DNA from: ZC4RG35 sp040878345
Lineage (GTDB): Bacteria > Actinomycetota > Acidimicrobiia > Spongiisociales > ZC4RG35
Length of the DNA: 64,000 bases
Direction of reading: 5' to 3'
Assembly: GCA_040878345.1 (NCBI GenBank)
Contig: JBBDML010000027.1
Coordinates: 1-64,000, forward strand
The notes below the pieces were generated by a model. The model saw only the letters and a list, made by a program, of their open reading frames with translations, had not been told where the DNA came from and did not search any database. Both the position numbers and the translations under genes were made by a program. Below, in pieces: positions 32,280 through 40,724 of this stretch; position 1 is the stretch's first letter; every line of letters begins with the position of its first letter.

Positions 32280-33345
32280 GTCCCACCCCCTGGTTGACCA
32301 CAGAGATGACCTTCGCTTGCTCGTCATCAGTGAGATCCGGTCGAATCGGTAATGAGATCACTTCCCGAGCCGCCGTCTCGGTGTCGTGGAGTGAGATCGG
32401 CTGGTCGCGGTAGGTATCCTGTAGATGGACAGGCACGGGGTAGTAGAGCCCGTAACCGACACCCTCCAGCTCCAGCGAACGGATGAGGCTTTCCCGGTTT
32501 GGCACACGTACGACGTACTGGTGGTAGCCGTGCACAGCCTCCGGGGCTACATACGGAGTGTCGAGGCCGGAGCGCAACTCTCGCTCGTAGTTCGCCGCAA
32601 GCTGATGCCGGCGGGTCTGCAACTCGGCCATTCTGGAGAGCTGCACTCGTCCGATGGCTGCCTCGATATCGGTCATCCTCGAGTTCGAGGACACCTGGAG
32701 CCGCCCGTCGACCACTCTGCTCTGGTGGGACCGCAGGGCTCGAGCGATGTCGGCTATCCGGTGGTCGGAGGTGGTCAACATCCCCCCTTCGCCGGTGGTC
32801 AGATTCTTGGTGGCGTAGAAGGAGAAGCTGGCAAAGACACCGAACGAGCCGACGCTCGCACCCCTCCAAGAGGCGCCGATACCCTGAGCCGCATCCTCCA
32901 GCAGGTGGATTCCCCTCTCATCGCAGAGGGCGCCGAGACCGTCCATGTCGGCCGGGTGCCCGTACAGATGGACCGCGACCACGGCCTTGGTGTCTCTCCC
33001 CACGTGAGGTTCGACGGTGGCGGCGGTCAGGCAGTACGTCTTCGGGTCGATGTCGGCGAAAACGGGTGTCGCCCCCACCCGGCGGACCGCATTGGCGGTG
33101 GCTATGAAAGTGAAGGATGGGACGACCACCTCGTCGCCCGGCCCTATCCCCAGTGCTTGGAGGCCGATCTCGATGGTGACGGTCCCGTTTGCAACTGCAA
33201 CGGCGTGTTGGGCGCCGACGGCTGAGGCGAGCTCCTCCTCGAATGCGACGACCTCCGGACCCTGGGCCAGTCGGCCGCTCCGGAGCACCCTCTCCACGGC
33301 TGCTATCTCCGGGTCACCGATCAGGGGGTGAGAGTGCTCGATCAC
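32272..33345 (-). CDS. DegT/DnrJ/EryC1/StrS aminotransferase (WbpE/WlbC-like)
   Basis: The 357-residue PLP enzyme has LEDAAQGIGASWRG and the internal aldimine lysine in SFYATKNLTTGEGG (Lys180), plus SRMTDIEAAIGRVQL and EVISLPIRPDLTDDE near the end. In the WbpBDE pathway it transfers the amino group from glutamate to the 3-keto sugar. It overlaps the acetyltransferase upstream by 4 nt. Confidence 0.9.
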   Translation of the reverse strand: MIEHSHPLIGDPEIAAVERVLRSGRLAQGPEVVAFEEELASAVGAQHAVAVANGTVTIEIGLQALGIGPGDEVVVPSFTFIATANAVRRVGATPVFADIDPKTYCLTAATVEPHVGRDTKAVVAVHLYGHPADMDGLGALCDERGIHLLEDAAQGIGASWRGASVGSFGVFASFSFYATKNLTTGEGGMLTTSDHRIADIARALRSHQSRVVDGRLQVSSNSRMTDIEAAIGRVQLSRMAELQTRRHQLAANYERELRSGLDTPYVAPEAVHGYHQYVVRVPNRESLIRSLELEGVGYGLYYPVPVHLQDTYRDQPISLHDTETAAREVISLPIRPDLTDDEQAKVISVVNQGVGRA

Positions 33346-33956
33346 CGAGCCTCCTCCATCACACCGTCCAGCAGGCGGTAACGGTCGCCGGTGCCCGGGT
33401 CGACAAAGCCATCTTCATCCTCGACCAGACGCCGACCGGCCTTCCCCACCCATCCAACCCGGGTGGCGGGATTACCCACCACCAGCGCATGCGAGGGCAC
33501 GTCTCCGGTGACCACTGCCCCCGCGCCTACGAGGGCCCAGGCACCGATGTTGACCCCGCCCACCAGCACGGCTCCAGCGCCAATTGCAGCCCCGCTGTCT
33601 ATCGTCACCCCGGCCGCCAGCCAGTCGTCAGGTCCTTTGGGGGTGCCGTCTGGTTTGACTGCACGAGGATGTCGGTCGTTGGTGAGGATCGCACCGGGCC
33701 CGATGAACACCCCATCGCCGAGGATGGCCGGCCAATAGAGCAAGGAGGCGTTCTGGATCTTGCAGTTGGCGCCAATGCGAACGTCGTGGTCGATGTAAAC
33801 GTTGCGGCCGATGACCGTGTCCGGCCCGATGATCGCCCCCTCCCTGACCTGGGTCAGGTCCCACACCACGGAGCGATCCCCGATCGACGCCCCTGGCGAG
33901 ACCATGGCAGTTGGGGCGACCGTTGTCCGACCATGGACTCTCTCGACGGCGCTCAT
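33342..33956 (-). CDS. Left-handed beta-helix N-acetyltransferase (WbpD/WlbB-like)
   Basis: The ATG at 33956 gives 204 residues built of hexapeptide repeats (VAPTAMVSPGASIGDRSVVW, IIGPDTVIGRNVYIDHDVRI, VTIDSGAAIGAGAVLVGGVN, IGAWALVGAGAVVTGDVP). GNPATRVGWVG ends the coil domain. The order matches WbpD/WlbB, which acetylates the C3 amine of the uronic acid sugar using acetyl-CoA. It lies 1 nt downstream of the sugar transferase stop. Confidence 0.88.
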   Translation of the reverse strand: MSAVERVHGRTTVAPTAMVSPGASIGDRSVVWDLTQVREGAIIGPDTVIGRNVYIDHDVRIGANCKIQNASLLYWPAILGDGVFIGPGAILTNDRHPRAVKPDGTPKGPDDWLAAGVTIDSGAAIGAGAVLVGGVNIGAWALVGAGAVVTGDVPSHALVVGNPATRVGWVGKAGRRLVEDEDGFVDPGTGDRYRLLDGVMEEAR

Positions 33957-33957
33957 C

Positions 33958-34641
33958 TCAGTAACCCTTTCGACCACCGACCATCGCAAGGGGGGTCTCA
34001 GCAAGTATGCGAAGGTCGTGGAGAAGACCGATGTGCTCGAGGTAATCGAGATCGAGTTCGGTGCATTCGTGCATCAGCTTGCCGTTGCGGTGGGAAACCT
34101 GCCAGGGACCGGTGACTCCGGGCTTGACTTGATGTCTCTGGTGTTGCCATGGCTCGTATTGCCTCACGATATCGGGCAACTCTGGCCGGGGCCCAACCAG
34201 GCTCATGTCACCCTTGACAACGTTCCAGAATTGAGGCAACTCGTCGAGGCGCATTCTCCTCAACACCCTTCCCACCGGGGCAACCCGAGGATCGTTGAGC
34301 GACTTGTGTGTCAGGCGCCGTTCCTCGCCGTGGTAGCCCCTATGCCCCGACCGACGATCGGGGACCATGGTTCTCAGCTTGTGGAGCCGGAACGACCGGC
34401 CGTCGAGCCCAATACGTTCTTGCGAGTAGAACACCGGCCTGCCCAGCCGTATCAGGATGACCAGCCCGGCGATGATGATGATCGGGCTGAAAAAAGTCAA
34501 CAGGAACAGGCCAATCACTCTGTCCAAGATGGGTTTGACCAGGTTTACGTAGGGCCCGGACGGGCGAGGAGTTGCCACGCCGCTGCGCACATTGCCGTTC
34601 AATGGTGAGGATGATGGTGAGTCACCACCATGAGTCTTCAT
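33958..34641 (-). CDS. Initiating sugar-phosphate transferase (bacterial sugar transferase, PglC/WcaJ C-domain type)
   Basis: The 227-residue protein has one N-terminal hydrophobic hairpin (VIGLFLLTFFSPIIIIAGLV), then the catalytic domain FYSQERIGLDGRSFRLHKLR, RMRLDELPQFWNVVKGDMSL and VGPRPELPDIVRQYEPW, and VKPGVTGPWQVSHRN. Such enzymes move a sugar phosphate onto undecaprenyl phosphate and start assembly of a repeat unit. It is the first gene of the minus-strand operon 34641-27864. Its leader contains a hairpin and a purine-rich ribosome-binding site. Confidence 0.92.
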   Translation of the reverse strand: MKTHGGDSPSSSPLNGNVRSGVATPRPSGPYVNLVKPILDRVIGLFLLTFFSPIIIIAGLVILIRLGRPVFYSQERIGLDGRSFRLHKLRTMVPDRRSGHRGYHGEERRLTHKSLNDPRVAPVGRVLRRMRLDELPQFWNVVKGDMSLVGPRPELPDIVRQYEPWQHQRHQVKPGVTGPWQVSHRNGKLMHECTELDLDYLEHIGLLHDLRILAETPLAMVGGRKGY

Positions 34642-34704
34642 TGCCCCCAGCTCCCAGAAATCGCCTATAGCCCCGCGGACCCCGTTGTTCGCCCCGTGAC
34701 ACTA

Positions 34705-34723
34705 CCACCACCCACAGTGGTGG
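34705..34723. promoter_or_regulatory. Perfect hairpin in the leader of the glycan operon
   Basis: CCACCAC-CCACA-GTGGTGG forms a 7-bp stem, 64 bp upstream of the sugar transferase ATG on the minus strand. A TATAGG hexamer lies between hairpin and ATG and could be a -10. The hairpin could therefore be an operator or a terminator-like end of the GT39 gene upstream. The rest of the 191-bp spacer shows nothing I can name. Confidence 0.35.
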
Positions 34724-34832
34724 GGCAATGCCGAATCCCTCCGAAGTTTCCCGAACTGACCACTATTTGTAGTCAGGTCCCTCGCTCCGAGGTTTCGGAT
34801 CGCCGGTCCCGCTGGCTCTACCACCTAGTTGG

Positions 34833-36242
34833 TCAGCGGGCGTAACGGCGAATTGCGAGGCGGTAAAAGGGGACCTCCTCAACCAGTAGCCAGTTCTGGT
34901 CGAACCATTCCTCGACTGCCAAGGAGGGGGCCACGTCCTGGGGTCGGCGATATGTGATCAACCAAACCTCGCCATTCGCAGGCAGATCCGCCGCCGAGGG
35001 CTCCGCCTCCAGGGACACTGGCAGTGACCCGCCGTAGTAGAGGTAGGCATCCGCCGCCCAAGGTTCGGGTCCTACCCAGACCATGTCTCTGCTCATGGCT
35101 AGGCGGTTGATATGAGCAGTCGCAGCACGCCAGTCGTCCTTCGGGATGAAAAACGACACCGTTGAGGCCATGAGGGACAGGGCGAGGACGCCAGCCACCG
35201 CGGTTCGTCTCCATTGGGGACGTAGTCGATGGAGGATGAGGAAGCCGATGACCAAGGCCAGCACCGGCCAACCGACCACGATCACCTTCTTGACGCTGTA
35301 GGCGCGAGGAATCGGGGACAACGCCGACCCGATGGCGAAACCGGCCACGATCAGGGTGGTCCAAGCGGTCCCCGACTTCACGCTGCCGGTCAGCCGGTTG
35401 CCGACGGCGAATAGGACGGCCGTGGCAATCCCGGCGAGCAGTAAGAGCCCGAAGGCATTGGATGTCACCGGGTTGGAGCCGAGTACCACTCCGTACCAGA
35501 CGCCGGCACCGTCGTAGCCGAGGAGCCCACGAAAGCCGCCAACGAACTCCGGCCCCTGGACCACGGCGAAGGCGACTCCGGCGGCTGCAGTCACCCCAAG
35601 CCATTCGACGACCCGCACCCGGTCGCTCTTGAACCACATCACCATCCAGATTGCGCCGGCAGCCAGCCACCCGACCGCGGTGATGTAGTCGAAGTAGAGG
35701 CCGAGGAATATGGCGACAGCCGAGACCGAGATGCCGACCCACCCGCGTCGGGTCAGCCCCCAGATGGCCCCGATCACCGCCAGCCCGGCGAAGACCGGCT
35801 GTCGAGCCTCCTGTGCGTACCAGAGGTCGAGTGGAGACAGGGCGATGATCGCCGCCGAGAGCAGCCCAACCTGGTGGCCACCGAGTCGCCGGCCCACCAG
35901 GTAGGTGACTACTGCGGCCAAGGCCGAGGCGAGAGCCGATGGGAGCCTCAGACCAGCCTCGGAGTCGGAGACCGTCGACGTGAGGTGTATCAGGGTGTAG
36001 TAGCCAGGGGGGTGCTCGCGGTCGGCGTCTTCGCTGGCGAGCAACTGGTCGATGTCGAGCTGGGATATGACTGCGGTTGCCCCTTCGTCGACCCAGAGAC
36101 TCCGGCCGCCGATGTCGACGAGGCGCAGCGACAGTGCCGCTATGAACACGACCAGGATCACAATCCAAGCACGACCAGGTGTGGCCATCAGGCGACGGAA
36201 GCCGCCGTCGACGCGCCCCACCGTGACCGATCTGTTGCTCAT
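34833..36242 (-). CDS. GT-C membrane glycosyltransferase, family 39-like
   Basis: The 469-residue protein has a first membrane helix (WIVILVVFIAALSLRLVDIG), then the GT-C catalytic loop SLWVDEGATAV and HPPGYYTLIH. About ten more hydrophobic segments follow, then a short extracytoplasmic C-terminal domain. GT39-like enzymes use polyprenyl-phosphate sugars on the outer face of the membrane, which fits the DPM1-like protein encoded at 26773. GGGAGGG precedes the ATG. Confidence 0.82.
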   Translation of the reverse strand: MSNRSVTVGRVDGGFRRLMATPGRAWIVILVVFIAALSLRLVDIGGRSLWVDEGATAVISQLDIDQLLASEDADREHPPGYYTLIHLTSTVSDSEAGLRLPSALASALAAVVTYLVGRRLGGHQVGLLSAAIIALSPLDLWYAQEARQPVFAGLAVIGAIWGLTRRGWVGISVSAVAIFLGLYFDYITAVGWLAAGAIWMVMWFKSDRVRVVEWLGVTAAAGVAFAVVQGPEFVGGFRGLLGYDGAGVWYGVVLGSNPVTSNAFGLLLLAGIATAVLFAVGNRLTGSVKSGTAWTTLIVAGFAIGSALSPIPRAYSVKKVIVVGWPVLALVIGFLILHRLRPQWRRTAVAGVLALSLMASTVSFFIPKDDWRAATAHINRLAMSRDMVWVGPEPWAADAYLYYGGSLPVSLEAEPSAADLPANGEVWLITYRRPQDVAPSLAVEEWFDQNWLLVEEVPFYRLAIRRYAR

Positions 36243-36340
36243 TGCTCGGTCCCTCCCACTCCAGACCGCCCAGCGATGCTATTGCGGTGTGGCCGGATGT
36301 CCACCAGAAGGCTCTTCGTGTCCGGGGGGTCACCTGGTCA

Positions 36341-36346
36341 TATGCT
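36341..36346 (+). promoter_or_regulatory. Putative leaderless -10 box (TATGCT) of acpS
   Basis: TATGCT fits TANNNT and lies 6 bp before the GTG at 36353 (3 bp before the ATG at 36350). No Shine-Dalgarno sequence precedes the gene. The spacing favours a leaderless mRNA starting at GTG 36353. Confidence 0.4.
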
Positions 36347-36349
36347 GCG

Positions 36350-36730
36350 ATGGTGAGAATCATCGGTCTTGGGGTGGACCTCGCCGACATCGAACGTGTT
36401 GGTGGCGTGCTGGCGCGGTACCCGCGGTTCGCCGACAGGTGCTTCACCGATCATGAGAGGGAGTACGCCTTTCGGTTCGCCAGCCCGGAGCGACGGCTGG
36501 CCGCCCGCTTCGCCGGGAAGGAGGCGGTGATGAAGTCGATGGGGACCGGATGGAGGAGGGTGAGGTGGCTCGACGTCGAGATCACCGGGGGTGGCCGGCC
36601 GACCGTTCGACTCTCGGGCACCGCCGCCCGCAGGGCCCAAATGCTGGGGGTGACCGAGGTGCTGGTCACCATCACCCACACCAACACCTCAGCGCTGGTC
36701 ATGGCGGTGGCGGTGGGGGAGCACGCTTAA
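36350..36730 (+). CDS. acpS: Holo-[acyl-carrier-protein] synthase
   Basis: The 126-residue protein begins MVRIIGLGVDLADIERV, with the Asp of the magnesium site, and carries CFTDHEREYAF and RFAGKEAVMKSMGTG, the catalytic Glu region of AcpS. It attaches 4'-phosphopantetheine to apo-ACP. The start is ATG 36350, or GTG 36353 if leaderless. It opens the acpS-nnr-alr operon. Its TAA forms part of a possible promoter for nnr. Confidence 0.93.
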   Translation: MVRIIGLGVDLADIERVGGVLARYPRFADRCFTDHEREYAFRFASPERRLAARFAGKEAVMKSMGTGWRRVRWLDVEITGGGRPTVRLSGTAARRAQMLGVTEVLVTITHTNTSALVMAVAVGEHA

Positions 36731-36733
36731 CCT
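36728..36733 (+). promoter_or_regulatory. Putative leaderless -10 box (TAACCT) of nnr
   Basis: TAACCT fits TANNNT, overlaps the acpS stop codon and lies 7 bp before the GTG of nnr. It may give an internal leaderless promoter in addition to read-through from acpS. Confidence 0.35.
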
Positions 36734-36740
36734 CCACACC

Positions 36741-38105
36741 GTGAAGCCGGTGCTCACCGCCACCGAGGCCAAACTGGTCGACCAGTCCTACGACGACTTC
36801 TCGATCGCCATGGAGCGGGCAGGACATGCAGTTGCCCTGGCCGCGGCTCGCCACGGCGCCGGCTACGGGAAACGGGTTGTGGTCCTCGCTGGCCCCGGCA
36901 ACAACGGTGGCGACGGTTACGTGGCGGCCCGGCACCTCAAGCGGATGGGGGTGTCGGTCCTGATCGAGGCGCTAGGCGACCCAAAGACCCCTGAGGCGGC
37001 TCGTGCCGCCAACCAGGCGAGGGCCGAAGGGATCTCAATGGCTGAGATGGGCCCGCCAGTCGACTGTGATTTGGTGCTCGATGCGGTTTATGGCGGAGGA
37101 GCTCACCGTGGTCTCCCGGATCAGGTGGTGGCCTGGATGGCCCACGATGCCCCGGTGATCGCGGTCGACTTCCCGACCGGTCTCGACCCGGACACAGGGG
37201 AGGTCGAGGACCAGGCATTCCGTGCGGTGGAGACCGTCACCTTCTCCACCCACAAGACCGGTCATCTCTCAGGAGTTGGGCCCGATCACTGCGGGGTGGT
37301 CACCGTCGCCGACGTCGGCATCCACGGTGGCAGGCCCTCGATGTACCTGGCCGAGGAGGGTGATGCCCTTCGGCCCGTTCGTAGCCGTACCGACCACAAA
37401 TGGTCCGTGGGCTCGGTACTGGTGGTTGGGGGGTCTCAGGGTATGGTGGGCGCAGCGGTGCTAGCCGCGCGGGCTGCTCTCAACTTCGGCGCGGGCTCGG
37501 TCTATCTGAGCTCGAGCCACGCCGAACAGGCTCATCAGATCGCCCCGGAGATCCCCTCCCTCCTTCTTGACGAGGCCGAGGGTCGTCTCGACAAGTTCGA
37601 CGTGGTGATCGCCGGGCCAGGTCTTGGGGCCACTGAAGTCGAGGCTGCGTTACCCCTGGTCCGAAAGGCCCGTCGGGTCGTCCTCGATGCCGGCGGGTTG
37701 GTCAAGGAGATGGTCGATGCGGCGACAGATGGGGGATCGGAGGTGATAGTGACGCCTCACGCCGCCGAGTTCAAGAGGATCGCCGAGGTGGGCGGTGGGA
37801 TGTTCTCCACGCGCTCGTATGCCAACCGTCGGGGGCTCACCATTCTCTACAAGGGCAACCCGACTGTGGTGACCGACGGAGGTCCCCCGATCCTGGTCAC
37901 TTCCGGAGGGCCCGAGCTGGCCACGATCGGCACTGGTGACGTCCTCGCCGGGATGGTCGGCGCTCTATGGGCCCGCGGCCTCGACCCGGTCACGGCGGCG
38001 GTGTCAGCCGCCTACTGGCATGGGGTGGCCGGCGCCGAGCTGGCACGGCGACAGATGGTCACTGCCGTTTCCCTGGTCGATCTCATAGGCTCACACGCCA
38101 TGTGA
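36741..38105 (+). CDS. nnr: Bifunctional NAD(P)H-hydrate epimerase / ADP-dependent dehydratase
   Basis: The 454-residue protein fuses two repair enzymes. Residues 1 to about 210 are the YjeF_N epimerase (VVVLAGPGNNGGDGYVAARH, AVDFPTGLDPDTG). Residues about 215-454 are the ribokinase-fold dehydratase (SVLVVGGSQGMVGAAVLAAR, VTPHAAEFKRIAE, and the phosphate loop GTGDVLAGMVGAL). It restores NAD(P)H damaged by hydration. The GTG start is 10 nt after acpS, and the stop overlaps alr. Confidence 0.94.
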   Translation: MKPVLTATEAKLVDQSYDDFSIAMERAGHAVALAAARHGAGYGKRVVVLAGPGNNGGDGYVAARHLKRMGVSVLIEALGDPKTPEAARAANQARAEGISMAEMGPPVDCDLVLDAVYGGGAHRGLPDQVVAWMAHDAPVIAVDFPTGLDPDTGEVEDQAFRAVETVTFSTHKTGHLSGVGPDHCGVVTVADVGIHGGRPSMYLAEEGDALRPVRSRTDHKWSVGSVLVVGGSQGMVGAAVLAARAALNFGAGSVYLSSSHAEQAHQIAPEIPSLLLDEAEGRLDKFDVVIAGPGLGATEVEAALPLVRKARRVVLDAGGLVKEMVDAATDGGSEVIVTPHAAEFKRIAEVGGGMFSTRSYANRRGLTILYKGNPTVVTDGGPPILVTSGGPELATIGTGDVLAGMVGALWARGLDPVTAAVSAAYWHGVAGAELARRQMVTAVSLVDLIGSHAM

Positions 38106-39172
38106 GACCCACCTACGTCGAGGTCGACCTGGGCGCCATCTCCCAGAACGTCGCCAGGTTTCGCGACCTGATCCATCCGGCTCTGGTGTGCGCGGTGGTC
38201 AAGGCCGATGCCTACGGCCATGGTGACGTGCCGGTGGCCGAGTCGGCGGTCGAGGCGGGGGCCGCCTGGCTGGCCGTGGCCCTCGTCGAGGAGGGAATCC
38301 GGCTCAGGGAGGCGGGCCTCGAGGCCCCGGTATTGGTGCTCTCCGAGCCCGGCCTCGACGCGGTGGCCGATATCGTGGAGTGGGAGCTGACCCCCACGGT
38401 GTACACCCTGGAGTTCATCGACGCCCTCGCCTCGGCTCGCCGCCAACTCGGCGTGCACCTCAAGGTCGACACCGGGATGCATCGGGTAGGGGCGCCGCCC
38501 TCGCTTGTGGAGGACCTGGTGGCCCGGGTGCGTGAAAGTGCCTATCTCAGCCTTGATGCGATGTGCACCCACTTCGCCGTCGCCGACGAGGACCCATCCT
38601 TCACCCGGCGGCAGATCGAGGTCTTCAACCAGACCGTTTCCGGCATCGACGTTCCCATGACCCATCTGGCGAACACCGCCGGAGCGGTCCTCTTCCCGGA
38701 GGCCCGGGCCGGCATGTGCCGCATCGGGCTCGGGACCTATGGGCTTCATCCTTGCGAGGAGACCCGAGGTGCCATCGAACTGGTGCCTGCCATGCGTCTG
38801 GTCAGCCATGTAACCCACATCCGGCGTCTCGAGGCCGGAGCCCGGCCCAGCTATGGCCGGATCAGGGGCTTGGAGACCGAAAGCACCGTGGTCACCGTCC
38901 CTGTGGGCTACGCCGATGGCTTCTCGAGGCGGCGGAGCAGCGACGTGCTGATCGGTGGAAGACGTTACCCCCTGGCGGGAAGGGTGACGATGGACCAGAT
39001 CCTGGTGGACGTCGGTGATGACGACATAGAGATGGGTGAGGAAGTAGTCCTCATGGGGCCTCAGGGAACAGCCGAGATAAGCGCCGATCAATGGGCCGAC
39101 GAGTTGGGAACGGTCTCATACGAGGTCATTTGCGGCATCGGGCCCCGAATGCCACGGAGGTACGTGGCATGA
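38102..39172 (+). CDS. alr: Alanine racemase
   Basis: From the GTG at 38102 the product has 356 residues. The PLP lysine lies in CAVVKADAYGHGDV near residue 35, and the second catalytic residue region VPVGYADGFSRR plus GRVTMDQILVDVGD are conserved. It supplies D-alanine for peptidoglycan. It overlaps nnr by 4 nt and the next peptidase gene by 4 nt. Confidence 0.95.
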   Translation: MRPTYVEVDLGAISQNVARFRDLIHPALVCAVVKADAYGHGDVPVAESAVEAGAAWLAVALVEEGIRLREAGLEAPVLVLSEPGLDAVADIVEWELTPTVYTLEFIDALASARRQLGVHLKVDTGMHRVGAPPSLVEDLVARVRESAYLSLDAMCTHFAVADEDPSFTRRQIEVFNQTVSGIDVPMTHLANTAGAVLFPEARAGMCRIGLGTYGLHPCEETRGAIELVPAMRLVSHVTHIRRLEAGARPSYGRIRGLETESTVVTVPVGYADGFSRRRSSDVLIGGRRYPLAGRVTMDQILVDVGDDDIEMGEEVVLMGPQGTAEISADQWADELGTVSYEVICGIGPRMPRRYVA

Positions 39173-40053
39173 ACGACACCATCACCGCCATCCCCGGAAT
39201 CCGTGTTGGTCACTGGAGCGACCCTGTGGCCCTGACAGGTTGCACCGTGATCGATCTTCCCGAGCCAAACGTGGTCACCGCAGAGGCTCGAGGAGCGGCT
39301 CCGGGGACCCGAGAATACGCCCTCCTTCAGCCGGGGATGCGGGTAGAGCAGGCCCAGGCCATCCTTTTCACCGGAGGGAGCGCCTTCGGCCTCGCCGCAG
39401 CCGACGGGGTGGTTCGTGCTCTGGAGGCGGAAGGACGCGGTCACCTCACACCGGTGGCTCGAGTCCCCATAGTCCCGGCGGCGGTTCTATTCGATCTGAC
39501 ACCCGGCGACCCCGCTACCCGCCCCGGACCCGACCAGGGAGAGGCGGCATACCGGGCGGCGACCTCGGAACCCGTGGTGTCAGGTCTGGTGGGCGCGGGG
39601 ACCGGGGCAACGGCTGCCAAGTGGCGGGGTTTCCAGCATCGCCGGCCCGGAGGCCTGGGGTCTGCTCTTCGTGCGGCGGGCGATGCCAAGGTCGGCGCCC
39701 TTGCGGTGGTCAACGCGGTCGGTGACGTGTTCACCCTCGATGGCGAGTCACTCACCGGGGGAGACCCTGAGCCCGGGCCTCCCACGCTTGTTCCCGACGC
39801 CTTCACCAACACCACGCTGATCGTGGTGGCCACCGACGCCCGGCTGACCCGAATCGAGTTGAGTCGACTCCTGGTGCGGGCCCATGACGCCCTGGCAGTC
39901 TGCGTGCGCCCGTCGCACACCGGGTACGACGGCGATATCGCTTTTGCCGTCTCCTGCGGTGTGATCGAGTCCGATATCGACGGCCTCGCCGAGGCAGCCT
40001 TCGGTGCCACCGGCTCGGCGATAGAGCGCGCTGTCCGCGCCTCCGCCGAGTGA
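39169..40053 (+). CDS. P1/DmpA-family peptidase (beta-aminopeptidase-like, S58)
   Basis: The 294-residue protein starts MNDTITAIPGIRVGHWSDPV and contains LFTGGSAFGLAAADGV and GAGTGATAAKWRGF. FTNTTLIVVATDARLTRIEL holds the likely Thr at which these Ntn-hydrolases self-process. CVRPSHTGYDGDIAFAVSCG closes the fold. Family members cleave N-terminal D-amino or beta-amino residues; the actual substrate is unknown. The ATG overlaps alr (ATGA), and the link with D-alanine metabolism is suggestive only. Confidence 0.88.
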   Translation: MNDTITAIPGIRVGHWSDPVALTGCTVIDLPEPNVVTAEARGAAPGTREYALLQPGMRVEQAQAILFTGGSAFGLAAADGVVRALEAEGRGHLTPVARVPIVPAAVLFDLTPGDPATRPGPDQGEAAYRAATSEPVVSGLVGAGTGATAAKWRGFQHRRPGGLGSALRAAGDAKVGALAVVNAVGDVFTLDGESLTGGDPEPGPPTLVPDAFTNTTLIVVATDARLTRIELSRLLVRAHDALAVCVRPSHTGYDGDIAFAVSCGVIESDIDGLAEAAFGATGSAIERAVRASAE

Positions 40054-40075
40054 TGACTGCCACAATGAACCCGCG

Positions 40076-40714
40076 GTGAAAGTGCCCGTCTCCGAGTTCG
40101 AGGCGCTGCGAGAGCGCGCCATGTCATGTGTGGCATGCCCCCTGGCACACACCCGGACCCAGGTGGTGTTCGGGGTCGGTGATGTGGAAGCCCGCCTGAT
40201 GCTGGTGGGGGAGGCCCCGGGGCGGAACGAGGATCTCCAGGGGGAGCCCTTCGTCGGCGCTGCCGGCAGGCTCCTCGACGACTTGCTCGCCGGAATCGGG
40301 ATCAGCCGGCCCGAGGCATACATCGCCAATGTCATCAAGTGCCGTCCTCCGGGCAATCGGGATCCGAGACCCGAGGAGATCGACTCATGCAAGGGTTATC
40401 TCCGAGAGCAGATCAGGATGATCGGACCTGAGGTGGTGGTGACCCTGGGGAACTTCGCCACCAAGCTCCTCCTGCGGACCGAGACCGGGATCACACGACT
40501 CCGAGGTGTCCCGCACCAGTGGTGGCTGGGCGCCATCCTGATCCCCACCTTCCACCCGGCCGCAGCACTCCGTGGCGGCGACCGTGTGACCGACCAGATG
40601 CGGGAGGACTTCGCCCTGGCCAGGCGGATCTTGGACCAGGGGCCGGCAACCCCGGCAGGTGAGGAGGGCAGGACCTCTGATGCGGACCAGGCCCAGCTGG
40701 AGCTCTTCGCCTGA
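40076..40714 (+). CDS. udg: Uracil-DNA glycosylase, family 4 (iron-sulphur type)
   Basis: The 212-residue protein has LMLVGEAPGRNEDLQGEPFV (the family 4 catalytic motif), YIANVIKCRPPGNRDPRPEE and the late motif LIPTFHPAAALRGG. Cysteines in CVACPLA, KCRPPGNR and DSCKGYL fit the [4Fe-4S] cluster. It excises uracil from DNA. Start is GTG at 40076; an internal GTG two codons later is possible. The last 15 residues are a divergent polar tail. Confidence 0.93.
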   Translation: MKVPVSEFEALRERAMSCVACPLAHTRTQVVFGVGDVEARLMLVGEAPGRNEDLQGEPFVGAAGRLLDDLLAGIGISRPEAYIANVIKCRPPGNRDPRPEEIDSCKGYLREQIRMIGPEVVVTLGNFATKLLLRTETGITRLRGVPHQWWLGAILIPTFHPAAALRGGDRVTDQMREDFALARRILDQGPATPAGEEGRTSDADQAQLELFA

Positions 40715-40724
40715 TGGCCCCTCG

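Noticed and set aside
34879..36447. Long minus-strand frame of 522 codons overlapping the GT39-like gene
   Set aside because: It lies in another frame of the same strand over a gene with clear GT-C motifs and membrane helices. Its product is Arg/Pro/Gly-rich without hydrophobic pattern, as expected for a GC-rich shadow frame.
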